Assembly (NCBI GenBank): GCA_007745835.1
Contig: CP036424.1
Location: 1,201,001-1,265,000, forward strand
Length of the DNA: 64,000 nt
Source: Planctomycetes bacterium MalM25
Lineage (GTDB): Bacteria; Planctomycetota; Planctomycetia; Pirellulales; Lacipirellulaceae
Direction of reading: 5' to 3'
This document shows, piece by piece, positions 1-9,450 of the stretch (position 1 is its first letter; each line of letters opens with the position of its first letter). The position numbers and the translations under genes are program-made. The notes under the pieces were generated by a model, which saw nothing but the letters and a program-made list of their open reading frames with translations, did no database searches and was not told the DNA's origin.

Positions 1-338
1 TCGAGCCCGGCCTCGCCCTGCGAGTGAACGCGGTCAGCAAGGAGAGCGACAAAGGTAAGCACACCACGACGACCGCCGAGTTGTACCCGCTCGGCGAGGC
101 GCTCGGCGGCGGCTTCCTGGTCGACACGCCCGGCATCCGGAGCTTCGAGCTGTGGGACGTGATCCCCGAGGAGGTCGCCGGCTACTTCCGCGACCTGCGG
201 CCGTACGTGAGCAATTGCCGCTACCCGGATTGCACGCACACGCACGAAGACTTCTGCGCGGTGAAGGACGCGGTCGCCGACGGTTGGATCGACGCTCGCC
301 GCTACGAGAGCTACGCGCACATCCGCTCGGGGGAGTGA
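1..338 (+). CDS. rsgA: RsgA, ribosome small-subunit GTPase (C-terminal fragment)
   Basis: The frame is open from the left edge of the window, so the gene starts outside it. What remains is the end of a circularly permuted GTPase domain, with a KGKHTTT switch-like segment and the G3 motif DTPGIR. It is followed by the RsgA zinc knuckle, read as [14 protein letters not shown]. RsgA (YjeQ) checks late 30S subunit maturation and releases assembly factors on GTP hydrolysis. The fragment ends 4 bp before the stop of a convergent gene. Family assignment is secure; the N-terminal OB domain and P-loop cannot be seen. Confidence 0.93.
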   Translation, partial: EPGLALRVNAVSKESDKGKHTTTTAELYPLGEALGGGFLVDTPGIRSFELWDVIPEEVAGYFRDLRPYVSNCRYPDCTHTHEDFCAVKDAVADGWIDARRYESYAHIRSGE

Positions 339-342
339 GGCG

Positions 343-1425
343 CTACTCCGTGGCGATCTCTTCGCCCGGTTCGGATGGCGCCTGCTGCTCGACGCCCCAC
401 TGCTTTTTAAGGTCGGCAAGCTTGGCCTCGTCGCCGTTCTGCTCGTAACACTGCAAGAGCATCCCCGCGGCCGGCTCGTAGTTGCAGCAATCCTTCAGGC
501 TGTACTCGAGCATCTGAGCCGCCTTGGGGATTTGGGAGTCGTGCAGAAGGGCCGAGGCGATGTTGAATTTCACCCCGGCGGCGACCGGCTGCTTCTCCAG
601 GATCTTCTGATAATCCGAGACCGCGGCCTGCAATTTACCGCTGCGGGCCTTGATGTTGGCGCCGTCCAGCTTGGCGAGCGCCCCGTGCAGCTCGACACCG
701 CGGTAGGAGCGGATGAGTTGCGTGATCGCGACTGGGATGCCGAGCAAGAACGGCAGGTTCCCGAGCATCATCAGCCAGGCGTCTTTGCGCATGCAGGCGG
801 GACAGCGCCAAGTCTGGCGATACTGCCAACCGTAGACGACCAGCAAGAAATAGAAATAGAAGATCGTGAAACGTTGTGGCGTGCTGTACATGCCGCACTC
901 GTCGCACAGCTTCAGCCGCCCCTCTTTCTTCGTGAGCTCCTTGGTCTCGCTGAGTGACTTTCCTGACAGCTCGTCGTGCCGTGTGTAGATGGCGTCGCAG
1001 AAACGGCAGTACACCTGGGGGGTTAATTCGAAGCCCGTGAGATCGAGCGTCGCCGAGCAGGAGGGGCAGCCGACCGACAAGAATTCATCGACACGGCCCT
1101 GCGAGGCGAGCTCTTCACGGTGGTTCTTCGCCCAGATGGCGCTGCGAAGCCGGCCCAGCCGCCTCTCCAGACCCTTCGCCTTGTTGCCTTTTACCGCGAG
1201 GAACAGGTGCGTGAAGGTCTCGTCGGCCATCGCGACCGATAGGACCACGCGGTTCTCTCGCGACACCGTGTCGGCGATCCCGCTGATGGGGATCTCGGTC
1301 TCGTCGAGGCGGAGGGTCTCGCCCTCGATCGCCCCCCGCTTTGAGAAGAACCCCTGCTCGTCCCCGTCTTCATCGATCCATTTGAACTTGAATTCAAAGA
1401 GCTCGGCTGCGGTGTTCTCGTCCAA
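343..1425 (-). CDS. Zinc-ribbon/TPR membrane protein, function unknown
   Basis: A 360-residue protein that I do not recognise as a named family. Residues 1-110 form an acidic-to-basic soluble region. Two CxxC pairs near residues 120 and 139 (CPSC, CRFC) look like one zinc ribbon. A second candidate zinc site uses CDEC and CPAC, which flank an aromatic hydrophobic stretch (IFYFYFLLVVYGW). A further hydrophobic segment, WLMMLGNLPFLLGIPVAI, is a likely membrane helix. The last 100 residues are helical with TPR-like spacing, and the C-terminus is acidic. The layout suggests a membrane-attached protein with cytosolic zinc ribbons. Function is not inferable. Confidence 0.75.
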   Translation of the reverse strand: MDENTAAELFEFKFKWIDEDGDEQGFFSKRGAIEGETLRLDETEIPISGIADTVSRENRVVLSVAMADETFTHLFLAVKGNKAKGLERRLGRLRSAIWAKNHREELASQGRVDEFLSVGCPSCSATLDLTGFELTPQVYCRFCDAIYTRHDELSGKSLSETKELTKKEGRLKLCDECGMYSTPQRFTIFYFYFLLVVYGWQYRQTWRCPACMRKDAWLMMLGNLPFLLGIPVAITQLIRSYRGVELHGALAKLDGANIKARSGKLQAAVSDYQKILEKQPVAAGVKFNIASALLHDSQIPKAAQMLEYSLKDCCNYEPAAGMLLQCYEQNGDEAKLADLKKQWGVEQQAPSEPGEEIATE

Positions 1426-1519
1426 AGCGGCGCCGGGGGTGAAGGGGCGGGCTGGTTCGGACGCATGTTACCCTCGAAGCCCGACTCCGCCATAGATCGA
1501 CGGAGCCCGACGACACGGC

Positions 1520-2584
1520 CTACATCGGCGTGAAGTCGGTGTCCGCTTCGAGCCCCAGCACGAACTCCGCCAGCAGATCGGCGGAGTGGTCGAGGTCCTC
1601 CAGTGAGATCACTTCCACGGCGGAGTGCATGTAGCGGAGCGGCAGGCCGACGATGCCGGTCGCCACGCCGGCGCGCGTGAGCTGCAGGGCGTTGCCGTCG
1701 TTCGAGGCGCCCCGGTTCAGGGCGGCCCACTGCATGGGCAAGTCCGCCTTCTCGCCGGCAGCCTTCAAGAGATCGAACATCACCGGGTTGACGTTCGGCC
1801 CACGCTGCACGACCGGGCCGCCGCCCAGTTTCACGTTGCCTTCCTGCGTCTTGTCGATGGTGGGGCAGTCGGTCGCGTGCGTCACGTCCACGGCGATGCC
1901 CGCGTGCGGATCGACGCCGTAGGCGCTAGTCGTTGCGCCGCGGAGGCCGATCTCCTCCTGCGCCGTCGCGACGGCGTGGACGGCGACCTTCAATCCGCCC
2001 CGTTCTTTCGCGCGGCGGGCCGCTTCGAGGACGACCCAGGCGCCCGTCTTATTGTCCATGCCGGGCGAGTTAGCCAGGCCGTTGCGCATCTCTTGGTAGC
2101 CGAGTTGCAACGTGACCGGATCACCAATCTGCACCGCTTCGGCGGCCTCCTCCTTGCCGCTGGCTCCGATGTCGAGCCACAGCTCCTTGAGCTTCACCAC
2201 CTGCTTGCGCTCGTCCGGCTCGAGCAGGTGGATCGCCTTGCGGGCGATGACCGCGGGGATCGGGCCCCCCTCGGCGTGGATGGTCATCCGCTGGCCGATG
2301 AGCTGCTGCGGGTCCCAGCCACCGATCGGCTTGGAGTAGATGAAGCCCTCATCGCTGATGTGGGTGACGATCAGGCCGATCTGGTCGGCGTGCCCGGCGA
2401 ACATCACCCGGAGGGGAGCGTCCGGATTGACCGAGACGATCACGTTGCCGTGCGAGTCGGTCCGCACCCCATCCGCCCAATCATCCGCGTAGGCGCGGAC
2501 GTGCCGCTGCACCGGCTGCTCGTAGCCCGAGGGACTGGGCGTCTCGAGGATCTGCTGGAAGAAGGCTTTCGCTTCGGGCGTCAT
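1520..2584 (-). CDS. M42 family metallopeptidase (glutamyl aminopeptidase-like)
   Basis: A 354-residue enzyme of the M42 dinuclear-metal aminopeptidase family (FrvX/YsdC/PepA type), which trims N-terminal residues from cytosolic peptides as a large oligomer. Metal and catalytic residues are in place: H65 and D67 in AGHADQIG, D177 in GMDNKTG, the E210-E211 pair in QEEIGLRGA, D233 in AVDVTHATD, and H320 in RYMHS. Length is normal for the family. There is no signal peptide. Exact substrate preference cannot be told from sequence; endoglucanase annotations of this family are historical errors. Confidence 0.93.
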   Translation of the reverse strand: MTPEAKAFFQQILETPSPSGYEQPVQRHVRAYADDWADGVRTDSHGNVIVSVNPDAPLRVMFAGHADQIGLIVTHISDEGFIYSKPIGGWDPQQLIGQRMTIHAEGGPIPAVIARKAIHLLEPDERKQVVKLKELWLDIGASGKEEAAEAVQIGDPVTLQLGYQEMRNGLANSPGMDNKTGAWVVLEAARRAKERGGLKVAVHAVATAQEEIGLRGATTSAYGVDPHAGIAVDVTHATDCPTIDKTQEGNVKLGGGPVVQRGPNVNPVMFDLLKAAGEKADLPMQWAALNRGASNDGNALQLTRAGVATGIVGLPLRYMHSAVEVISLEDLDHSADLLAEFVLGLEADTDFTPM

Positions 2585-2829
2585 GGGGAGACGTGGGGGG
2601 GCAGGGAGTGGGGCTAGCTAGCACAGGCCGAATCTACCAAGGCCAACGCGGCACGACGACCCGGTGGTGGAAGTCGGGCGACCTTGACGATTGGGCTCAT
2701 CGTGCGGACGGCGTTGGCCGATCTCGTAAGTCGAGCGGCTCGCCATGCGCCGGCGGTTGCTCGCTAGTCATGACGGCGCCGCCAGCGAGGGAACGTTGGC
2801 GTACGCAACCCGATCGGGAGACTTCAGGG

Positions 2830-3576
2830 ATGATCCTCGGCCAACGCATCGATTCTCGCCTTGTGGGCACGTTGACCCTGGCTTGCCTCGTGGCTATAGG
2901 GGTGATCGGCTCGGTCGGTTGCGCAACGGTCGGCCCGGGCTGCGGCTGCGGGGTCGGTTGCCCGATCGATCCGGGCTGTGGTTGCGAGCCCTCCTGCGGG
3001 TGTGAACCCGACTGCGGGTGCGAGCCCGGATGTGGCTGCGAGCCGGCGTGCGGGTGCGCCGCCGATTGCGGCCCCCGAGGCTACGACTACGCCAGCCAGA
3101 AATGGCAGGGATGCGGCGACTGCCAGCCGCACAAGCCCTTGATCAATGTCTGCACCGGCTCGGGCTGCTGCGGCGGGTGCGAACCGGCTTGTGGCTGTGA
3201 ACCGGGCTGCGGGTGCGAGCCTTCCTGTGGTTGTGAACCCGCTTGTGGCGTTGGTGGCTGTGGTTCGACCTGTTGCGGAGGTCCTTGCGGGGGCCGCTGC
3301 CGTGTCGGCCAGCATCTCGCGTTTGGGGTGAAGTCAATCTGCTCAGAGTTCCGCTGCCTGCTGGCTCCGCTCGGCCTGTGCAACACCGGCTGTGGCGGAT
3401 GCGGCGAACTGTACTGGAACGAGTGGCACAGCGATCCGCCGGCGTGTTGCGACCCGTGCGACGACTGCGGCAACTGGGTCGGTCCCTCGGCGAGCATGCA
3501 GGCGCCGTACGACCACGCGTTCGCTCCGCGACGCGTCGCCAAGCTGCCCGCCGCCGACGGTCCGGTGCTCCGTTAA
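2830..3576 (+). CDS. Cys-repeat exported protein
   Basis: A 248-residue protein whose start at 2830 follows a GGGAG ribosome-binding site and gives a clean hydrophobic export signal (TLTLACLVAIGVIGSVGC). The cysteine after it could be lipidated, but the -3 residue is Ser, so the lipobox is atypical. Two blocks of near-perfect CGCEPxCGCEP repeats follow (about residues 37-75 and 117-145). The rest is also rich in CGGC and CCxPC motifs. Planctomycete envelopes are known to be proteinaceous and cystine-rich, so a disulphide-crosslinked structural or metal-binding role is plausible but inferred. An upstream in-frame start exists but would bury the signal peptide. Confidence 0.8.
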   Translation: MILGQRIDSRLVGTLTLACLVAIGVIGSVGCATVGPGCGCGVGCPIDPGCGCEPSCGCEPDCGCEPGCGCEPACGCAADCGPRGYDYASQKWQGCGDCQPHKPLINVCTGSGCCGGCEPACGCEPGCGCEPSCGCEPACGVGGCGSTCCGGPCGGRCRVGQHLAFGVKSICSEFRCLLAPLGLCNTGCGGCGELYWNEWHSDPPACCDPCDDCGNWVGPSASMQAPYDHAFAPRRVAKLPAADGPVLR

Positions 3577-3586
3577 GCCCCGCGGT

Positions 3587-4363
3587 TCAGGCTAGTGGCT
3601 TAAACAGCGCCTTAGCGTTGGACGTTGTCTGTCGGGCGAGGTCGTCGAAGCTCTCGCCGCGAAGCTCGGCCAGGTGCCTCGCCGTGTGAGCGACGTGTCC
3701 CGGTTCGTTCCGCTTGATCTTGCGGACTGGCTCGGGCGAGAGATACGGGGCGTCGGTCTCAACGAGCAGCCGATCGAGGGGCACGCTCTTCGCAACCTCG
3801 CGTAGGGCGTCCGACTTCTTGAAGGTCACCATGCCGGCGAAGCTGACGTGGAGGCCGAGCTCGACCGCCTCGGCGGCGCCGGCGACCGTGCCCGTGAAGC
3901 TGTGCATCACGCCGCGCAGAGGGCCGCGCTCGCGGGCTTCGCGGAGCATCTCGAAGACGTCCCCTTCGCACTCGCGCATGTGGACGACGAACGCGAGGCC
4001 CGTCGCTTGCGACAGCCGCAAGTGTCGGTCGAAGTAATCGCGTTGTTGGTCGATCGGCGTGGCGTCCCAATAACGGTCGAGGCCCGTCTCGCCGAGGCCG
4101 ACCACTCCCGGCTCACCAGCCAGGCGGACGATCTCGTCCCAGTCGCCTGGCTTCGCTTCACCGACATCGTTCGGCTGGATGCCCACCACCGGGTGGATCG
4201 CGGGGTGGGCTTTGGCGAGAGCGACGATGGCTCGGCTTGAATCGGCGTCGACGCCGATCGCGTTGACCTCGCCTACTCCGGCCGAAGCGGCCCGCGCCAA
4301 GACCTCGGCTAGATCGTCGGCGAATGCCCGCTGGTCGAGGTGCGCGTGGGTGTCGAAGAGCAT
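3587..4363 (-). CDS. tatD: TatD family metal-dependent hydrolase
   Basis: A 258-residue TIM-barrel hydrolase of the TatD DNase family. It has the HxH metal site H6/H8 (THAHLD), E92 in GLGETGLDRY, H128 in VVHMRE, H154 in MHSFTG and D204 in ETDAPYLSPEP. This is the complete residue set of the family. TatD proteins act as 3'-5' exonucleases or D-aminoacyl-tRNA deacylase-like enzymes; the exact role here is open. The gene converges on the Cys-repeat gene with only 10 bp between stops. Confidence 0.94.
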   Translation of the reverse strand: MLFDTHAHLDQRAFADDLAEVLARAASAGVGEVNAIGVDADSSRAIVALAKAHPAIHPVVGIQPNDVGEAKPGDWDEIVRLAGEPGVVGLGETGLDRYWDATPIDQQRDYFDRHLRLSQATGLAFVVHMRECEGDVFEMLREARERGPLRGVMHSFTGTVAGAAEAVELGLHVSFAGMVTFKKSDALREVAKSVPLDRLLVETDAPYLSPEPVRKIKRNEPGHVAHTARHLAELRGESFDDLARQTTSNAKALFKPLA

Positions 4364-4748
4364 TCGGAAACCGTCAGTTCGGTTGCTTGTTCAGTACGCG
4401 AAAGCGCGTGCGAGCGAGACTCGGGCGGCCTGTCGGTGTGCGGGTGGCCGCACTTGCGGCCGCTTTTGCATGCCCCAATCCTGAGGAAAAGCGGTATTTC
4501 CTGGTCGAGGGCGGATGTTGTGGTCGTTTCGGGGGCTGGATTCTTGACTGTCAACCCCCTGGCCGTACAGTTAGAGGGTCTGGCCCGGTGTGTGGTGGAC
4601 TCCGCATGCGTGACCGGTTAGCCAGTCGCCAGAGGGAACCACCCGCTACGCGACACCGAACCAACCCGATCCACAGGGTTTCAACACATAAAGTCCCCGG
4701 GTCCAAGCGGCTGCCAGGAAGTCCCTCCCGACGAGCGAAGGAATCGAA
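4364..4748. other. Intergenic region upstream of csrA
   Basis: These 385 bp lie between the divergent tatD and csrA genes. A TTGACT/TACAGT promoter candidate sits in the middle and a ribosome-binding site AAGGA precedes csrA. I see no coding signal or RNA gene here. Confidence 0.6.
4544..4571 (+). promoter_or_regulatory. Candidate sigma70-type promoter for csrA
   Basis: TTGACT at 4544-4549 and TACAGT at 4566-4571 are separated by 16 bp. It would give a leader of roughly 170 nt for csrA. The match is decent in a GC-rich background but untested. Confidence 0.4.
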
Positions 4749-4955
4749 ATGCTGGTCCTCTCGCGTAAGAAAAACGAGAGCATCGTTATCAACGACGACA
4801 TCACCATCGTGGTGGTGGAAATCCGTGGTGACAAGGTGCGCCTAGGGATCGAAGCGCCCAAAGAGGTGCCCGTGCATCGCAACGAGGTGTACGAAGCGAT
4901 CCGCAAGAGCCAAGCCTCCGAGGCCGCCGCGGGCGAAGCTCCGGCCGAATCTTGA
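4749..4955 (+). CDS. csrA: Carbon storage regulator CsrA
   Basis: A 68-residue CsrA, beginning MLVLSRKKNESIVI and containing the VRLGIEAPKEVPVHR core, where the conserved Arg contacts GGA-bearing mRNA hairpins. CsrA dimers bind ribosome-binding-site regions and repress or activate translation. The short C-terminal extension is acidic and Ala-rich. The start is supported by AAGGA seven bases upstream. tRNA-Glu follows 170 bp downstream. No FliW or flagellar gene is adjacent, so the regulon is not indicated by context. Confidence 0.97.
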   Translation: MLVLSRKKNESIVINDDITIVVVEIRGDKVRLGIEAPKEVPVHRNEVYEAIRKSQASEAAAGEAPAES

Positions 4956-5122
4956 GCCGCTGAGCGTTCGGCGTCGCGACGATCCGCACCGGATCGCCGA
5001 TTTTTTCGGCTGGTTTGTCGTTGGTTTATCACGAGGTGGGTTGACCCAAAGTCCCCTCCCTCTTAGCCTCCTGAGGCTAGAAACAGCAGCCAACCTGCGG
5101 GCTTGGCTTTGCGGTTTCACCC

Positions 5123-5195
5123 GGCCCCATCGTCTAGTGGTCTAGGACTCCGGCCTTTCACGCCGGCAACACGGGTTCGAGTCCCGTTGGGGTCA
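5123..5195 (+). tRNA. tRNA-Glu (TTC)
   Basis: Seven-base acceptor stem GGCCCCA/TGGGGTC, D arm, anticodon arm CCGGC-CTTTCAC-GCCGG with anticodon TTC, and T arm ACGGG-TTCGAGT-CCCGT. The discriminator is A and no CCA is encoded. The length is 73 nt. Confidence 0.96.
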
Positions 5196-5232
5196 TCTGG
5201 TCACCCGCTTTGCGGAGATCATCCGACACGCT

Positions 5233-5262
5233 GAGGGGCTCCGGCTTCCACCGGAGCCCCTC
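5233..5262 (+). terminator. Hairpin terminator after tRNA-Glu
   Basis: A perfect 12-bp stem (GAGGGGCTCCGG with CCGGAGCCCCTC) around a 6-nt loop, 37 bp after the tRNA. It is followed by GCTTGCATTT rather than a pure T run. Confidence 0.65.
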
Positions 5263-5706
5263 GCTTGCATTTGGAGCCGCTGTGATTTGGGCTATCCCTC
5301 GAAGAGCGGTGGGCTATACTTCGGCTCAGTACGAGGTGTGAGACCTTCCGCGGGCCGTCGATTTGGCCGAGTCCGCGATCGGTTCATTCGATTTCGATGC
5401 AAGCGGACCCAGGACCGAAGCTGGCTGTGCCAGACGGTCCCGCCGACTGGCTCTCGACGGCGATTGATTTCTTGCCCCTTGCGGCCCCCGACGGCCTCCA
5501 CGGCCGTCACGATGCGGATCCCCTCCGCGTCCTAGCACGTTCACCGGCCGGACGCCGGCGTTCACACGGGCTGACAACACGAAGTCGCGCATCGGGCCCA
5601 CGGTCTCGATGCCCCGACGGGGCGCTGCAAGCGTTAAGCCGAGCTCAGGCTCTGGCTCCACCTGCGCTGCGGCCCGCCGGCGAATGAATCCCCACTCAAG
5701 GTCTCG
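5263..5706. other. Long untranslated region upstream of the DEAD-box helicase
   Basis: A 444-bp stretch with no convincing gene. It contains a GGCTATACT promoter-like -10 element at 5312-5320, which would give a leader near 380 nt. It also has several short GC-rich inverted repeats. Long structured leaders are known for cold-regulated helicase genes, but nothing specific was recognised. Confidence 0.5.
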
Positions 5707-7155
5707 ATGCAATTCTCTGAACTCGATCTCGCCACGCCCCTTCTCAACGCCGTTAAGAAGTCGGGCTACGAGACAGCCACCCCGATCCAAGCCCAGGCGA
5801 TCCCGATCATCCTGTCGGGCGCCGACCTGATCGGCTGCGCCCAAACCGGCACCGGCAAGACGGCCGCCTTCACGCTGCCGATGCTCGACCGAATGCTCAA
5901 CTCGCCCCGCGGCCGAGCGCCGCAGGGCAAGCCCCGGGCGCTGGTCCTCTCCCCCACACGCGAGCTCGCCGCCCAGATCGGCGTGAGCCTCGACAAGTAC
6001 GGAAAGCAGACCAAGCTCCGGCAGACGGTCGTCTACGGCGGCGTCTCGCAGTTCCACCAAGTGAAGGCGCTCCGCCGGGGCGTCGAGACACTGGTCGCCA
6101 CCCCAGGCCGGCTGCTCGACTTGATGTCGCAGAAGCACATCGACCTGTCGGAGGTCGAGTTCCTCGTCTTCGACGAAGCGGACCAGATGCTCGACATGGG
6201 CTTCCTGCCCGATCTCAAGCGGATCGTCGCCGCCGTGCCGAGCGAGCGCCAGACGCTCATGTTCTCCGCCACGATGCCCAAGGAGATCCGCAAGCTCGCG
6301 CAGCAGTGGCTGCACGAGCCCGAGTCGGTCGAGACGGCGCGGGTCTCAGCGACCGCGGATCGGATCGCCCAGTCGGTGCACCTAGTTGATAAGAAGAAGA
6401 AGATTGGCCTGCTGACGCACTTCCTCGGCTCCACGCCGCGGGGTCGGACGCTCGTCTTTAGCCGCACGAAGCACGGCGCCGACAAGATCGTCAAGCAGCT
6501 GAAACGCGATGGGGTCCACGCGGCGGCCATCCACGGGAACAAGACGCAAGGCGCTCGGACGCGAGCGATCGAGCAGTTCAAAGGCAAGAACCCGCCCGTG
6601 CTGATCGCGACCGACATCGCGGCCCGCGGCCTCGACATCAGCGGGGTGTCGCACGTGGTGAACTTCGACCTGCCCGAGACGCCCGAGACCTACGTCCACC
6701 GCATCGGCCGCACGGGTCGGGCGGGCGCCGAGGGGGTGGCGATTTCGTTCTGCGCGGGCGACGAGCGCGGCCTGCTGCACCAGATCGAACGCCTCACCAA
6801 GCAGCGTCTCAAAGTCGAACCGACCGTGGCGGGCTTCCAGCCGACCGACCCGATCGTGGCGATCGCCCCCGCGGGGGGCAAACGGGGACGCCGTCCCGGC
6901 GGCCCGCGTGGCGGCGCCGGTAAGGGCGGCGGCCCGAAGGCGGGCGCCAAGCCGGGCTCCCGTCGCAAAAAGCGTCCGCACGGCGCCAAAGCCCAGGGCG
7001 CCAAGTCGCACGGGTCCAAGTCGCACGGCGCGAAAGCTTCGGGCGGCAAGTCCCAAGGCGCCAAGCCTCAGGGAGCGGCTCAGGGAACCAAGCCCCAAGG
7101 GGGCGCTAAGCCGAAGCGCAAGCCGGCCGCGGCCAAGCGTCGCAAGGCGCTCTAA
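5707..7155 (+). CDS. DEAD-box RNA helicase, RhlE type, with basic repeat tail
   Basis: A 482-residue ATP-dependent RNA helicase. It has the Q motif region, Walker A AQTGTGKT at 45-52, [13 protein letters not shown], the DEAD box at 156-159, a SAT motif and the C-terminal [10 protein letters not shown] arginine fingers. The core ends near residue 380. A 100-residue Gly/Lys-rich tail follows, including repeats of the form KSHGAKxxG. Such tails bind RNA non-specifically and tether RhlE/DeaD-type helicases to ribosomal or cold-structured RNA. It has no local operon partner and its stop overlaps that of the convergent transaldolase. Confidence 0.95.
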   Translation: MQFSELDLATPLLNAVKKSGYETATPIQAQAIPIILSGADLIGCAQTGTGKTAAFTLPMLDRMLNSPRGRAPQGKPRALVLSPTRELAAQIGVSLDKYGKQTKLRQTVVYGGVSQFHQVKALRRGVETLVATPGRLLDLMSQKHIDLSEVEFLVFDEADQMLDMGFLPDLKRIVAAVPSERQTLMFSATMPKEIRKLAQQWLHEPESVETARVSATADRIAQSVHLVDKKKKIGLLTHFLGSTPRGRTLVFSRTKHGADKIVKQLKRDGVHAAAIHGNKTQGARTRAIEQFKGKNPPVLIATDIAARGLDISGVSHVVNFDLPETPETYVHRIGRTGRAGAEGVAISFCAGDERGLLHQIERLTKQRLKVEPTVAGFQPTDPIVAIAPAGGKRGRRPGGPRGGAGKGGGPKAGAKPGSRRKKRPHGAKAQGAKSHGSKSHGAKASGGKSQGAKPQGAAQGTKPQGGAKPKRKPAAAKRRKAL

Positions 7156-8207
7156 GCCGTCGTCAGCTCGGCCCGCTTCGCCGCGATCGCGGCGAGCAAC
7201 GCCCGCTGCGGATCGACGAACTTCTGGACCCCCTCACGCATGAGGGTCTCTTCCAGGTGCGCGAAGTCAACGCCGGCGTCGATCGCCGAGGCGATTTCGG
7301 GGGGCGTGGGCGAGTCGACCTGCCGGTCGAACACCAGGCCGCTTGCCTGCGCGGCGTCGTTCGTGCCGGGTGGGTTCGTTTGGATGTCGCTGCCGGCGAG
7401 CGCGGCGAGGTACTTCCACGGGTCGAGGTCTGCCGACTTCACCCCCGTGCTGGCGAAGATGATCTCTTGATCGAGGTCGAGCCCTTGATCCGCCCAGAAG
7501 GCCTGGTTCGCCTGCCAGATCCGCTTGGCGTTCACGATGCCGACCTGACCCTGCGCGGCGGCGGACAGCTCGGGGCCGTGCTTCTCGGTGTACACGTCGA
7601 TCCGTGAGATGAAGATGCTGTAGACGCTCTTGAATCCAACGAGCGACTCGCGCCGCTGGGCGCCCCGCCAAACGGCGTCGCGGGCGCGTTCGTATTGCTC
7701 CTGGGTGAAGATGAGCGTCACGTTGAGCGTCACGCCCGACGCACAGAGCTCTTCCAACGCGTCGATCCCCGCCGGCGTGGCGGGGACTTTGATCATGCGG
7801 TTCTCTTGGCCGGTGCTCCATTCCTTGCCGAGCTCAAGATACCGTTCCACGCGTTCGGCGTGCGGCAGATCGAGCTTGGGATCCTCGATGAGCGGGTCGA
7901 GCTCGAAGCTGACCCAGCCGTCGTTGCAGCCGGTCTCCTCCCAGGCCCAGTAGAACGCGTGCTGGGCTTCGCTCACCACGTAGTCGGCCATCGCCCAGGC
8001 GACGTCCTCGTCGGTGAATCCCTCGCCGATCAGCTCGGCGATTGTGTCATCGTAACGTCCGGTCTTGATCAAGTCCGAGATGATCGCCGGGTTGCTGGTC
8101 GCGCCGGTGGCGCCCAGTTCGATGTTCTTGGTGACCAGATCGGGATCGACCGAGTCGAGCCACAGCTTCGTGCCCGAGGCGACGAGGGATTCGAGTGGCG
8201 TGGGCAT
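7152..8207 (-). CDS. tal: Transaldolase
   Basis: A 351-residue transaldolase of the actinobacterial/cyanobacterial long type. It contains the substrate loop ATSNPAIIS near residue 40, the Schiff-base lysine K140 in [10 protein letters not shown], and the signature [15 protein letters not shown]. The enzyme moves a dihydroxyacetone unit between sedoheptulose-7-P and glyceraldehyde-3-P in the pentose phosphate pathway. I chose the start at 8207 because AAGGAG lies nine bases upstream and MPTPLESLV matches the family start; the frame extends 46 codons further up. The stop overlaps the helicase stop by four bases. Confidence 0.94.
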   Translation of the reverse strand: MPTPLESLVASGTKLWLDSVDPDLVTKNIELGATGATSNPAIISDLIKTGRYDDTIAELIGEGFTDEDVAWAMADYVVSEAQHAFYWAWEETGCNDGWVSFELDPLIEDPKLDLPHAERVERYLELGKEWSTGQENRMIKVPATPAGIDALEELCASGVTLNVTLIFTQEQYERARDAVWRGAQRRESLVGFKSVYSIFISRIDVYTEKHGPELSAAAQGQVGIVNAKRIWQANQAFWADQGLDLDQEIIFASTGVKSADLDPWKYLAALAGSDIQTNPPGTNDAAQASGLVFDRQVDSPTPPEIASAIDAGVDFAHLEETLMREGVQKFVDPQRALLAAIAAKRAELTTA

Positions 8208-8292
8208 AGCGGGGCGCTCCTTCGTGGCGAGGCGGGTCGGCGCGAGAAGTATCCGCCTCTTGGGCTGCCGCGGCAAGCTTGGTTCTCGCGGC

Positions 8293-9288
8293 CTAGCGGG
8301 CGAGCGCAGCGCGGGCGAGGCCCGCCGTGCCGATGTAGCCCGCATCGCCGCCCAGCTTGGCGAACTCGATCGCGATCTGACCCCGGAGGCTCGGGATCAA
8401 GCGATCGTTGGTCTCTTGGCGGATCGCCCCGAGGAAACGTTCGCCCAGCGGGTGCCCGGTGCCGCCGAAGGTCATGGCGCCGCCGATGACGACGCCCTCG
8501 GGGTCGATCGAATGCACCGCCGTGACGATGCCGATCGCCAAGTACTTGGCGGTGTCGAGGACGACTTTGATGGCCAGTTCGTCCCCCGCTTCGGCGGCGT
8601 TTGCGATCTGCAGCGGGGTCAGTTCCTCGTCCTCCTCGAGTGTGTCACGCAGTGAGGTCTCGAGGAAACGGTCGGCGATCGCCGCCTTCGCCCGCCCCAC
8701 GACGCCGTAGCTGCCGCAATAGCCCTCCAGGGTGCCGCGGATGCCCAGCGAGTTGAGCGGGGCGTCGTCGGCCGCGTCGATGATGATGTGGCCCAACTCG
8801 CTACCGCAGCTGTGGGCGCCGTCGATCACCAGATCCCCCAGGATGATGCCCCCACCGACGCCCGTGCCGAGGGTGAACATGACTAGGGAATCGAAGCGGT
8901 GCCCGGCGCCTCCCCAGTACTCGCCGTAGGCGGCGGCGTTGGCGTCGTTGCTGTAGTGGACCGGCTTGCCGACCGCGTCCGCGAATAGCTGACGCAGCGG
9001 CGTGTTGTGCCACTCGGGCAAGTTCCCCGGACAGAGCAGCATGCCGCTCTTCAGGTCCATCGGCCCCGGCGAGGCGAGGCCGACCGCCGCCAGGTCGGCG
9101 AGCGTCGTCCCGGCGTCGGCGGTCAGCTGCTCGAGCGTCTCCGCGACGCGGCGGGCGGCGTCCTCCGGACCGAGCTCGGATTGGGTCGGGATCGACTCGA
9201 AGGCGACCGTCTGGGCCGAGTCATCGACCAAGCCGATCTTGATGTTCGTGCCACCGATGTCGATGCCGGCGTAGACTTTGGCGGCCAT
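8293..9288 (-). CDS. ROK family glucokinase-like sugar kinase
   Basis: A 331-residue ROK kinase with the ATP phosphate loop [24 protein letters not shown] containing the catalytic Asp, and [11 protein letters not shown]. It probably phosphorylates glucose or a similar hexose using ATP. The usual ROK zinc site (GHx11CxCGxxGCxE) is degenerate. After GHIIID, the CxCGxxGC positions read roughly LNSLGIRGT, so structural zinc is probably absent. The start at 9288 places the P-loop at residue 8 as expected; an in-frame ATG nine codons earlier has no ribosome-binding site. Together with the downstream transaldolase it points to central sugar metabolism. Confidence 0.9.
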   Translation of the reverse strand: MAAKVYAGIDIGGTNIKIGLVDDSAQTVAFESIPTQSELGPEDAARRVAETLEQLTADAGTTLADLAAVGLASPGPMDLKSGMLLCPGNLPEWHNTPLRQLFADAVGKPVHYSNDANAAAYGEYWGGAGHRFDSLVMFTLGTGVGGGIILGDLVIDGAHSCGSELGHIIIDAADDAPLNSLGIRGTLEGYCGSYGVVGRAKAAIADRFLETSLRDTLEEDEELTPLQIANAAEAGDELAIKVVLDTAKYLAIGIVTAVHSIDPEGVVIGGAMTFGGTGHPLGERFLGAIRQETNDRLIPSLRGQIAIEFAKLGGDAGYIGTAGLARAALAR

Positions 9289-9450
9289 GAAACAGTTGCC
9301 TGAGGAGCGAACCATGTGGAAGCTTCAGCGTAGGCGGATCGTAAACCCCGCCCGTCCAATCCGCTAGCGGACCACGGAGGGGAGCTGGGCCCCAAACGAC
9401 AGATCGTTGAGAATAGGCCGCAAGACCTACGAGCCCGAGGAGCCGCTCCG

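Noticed and set aside
2940-3240. CRISPR-like tandem repeat
   Set aside because: The repeats are in-frame CGCEP codons of a protein gene, with no spacers.
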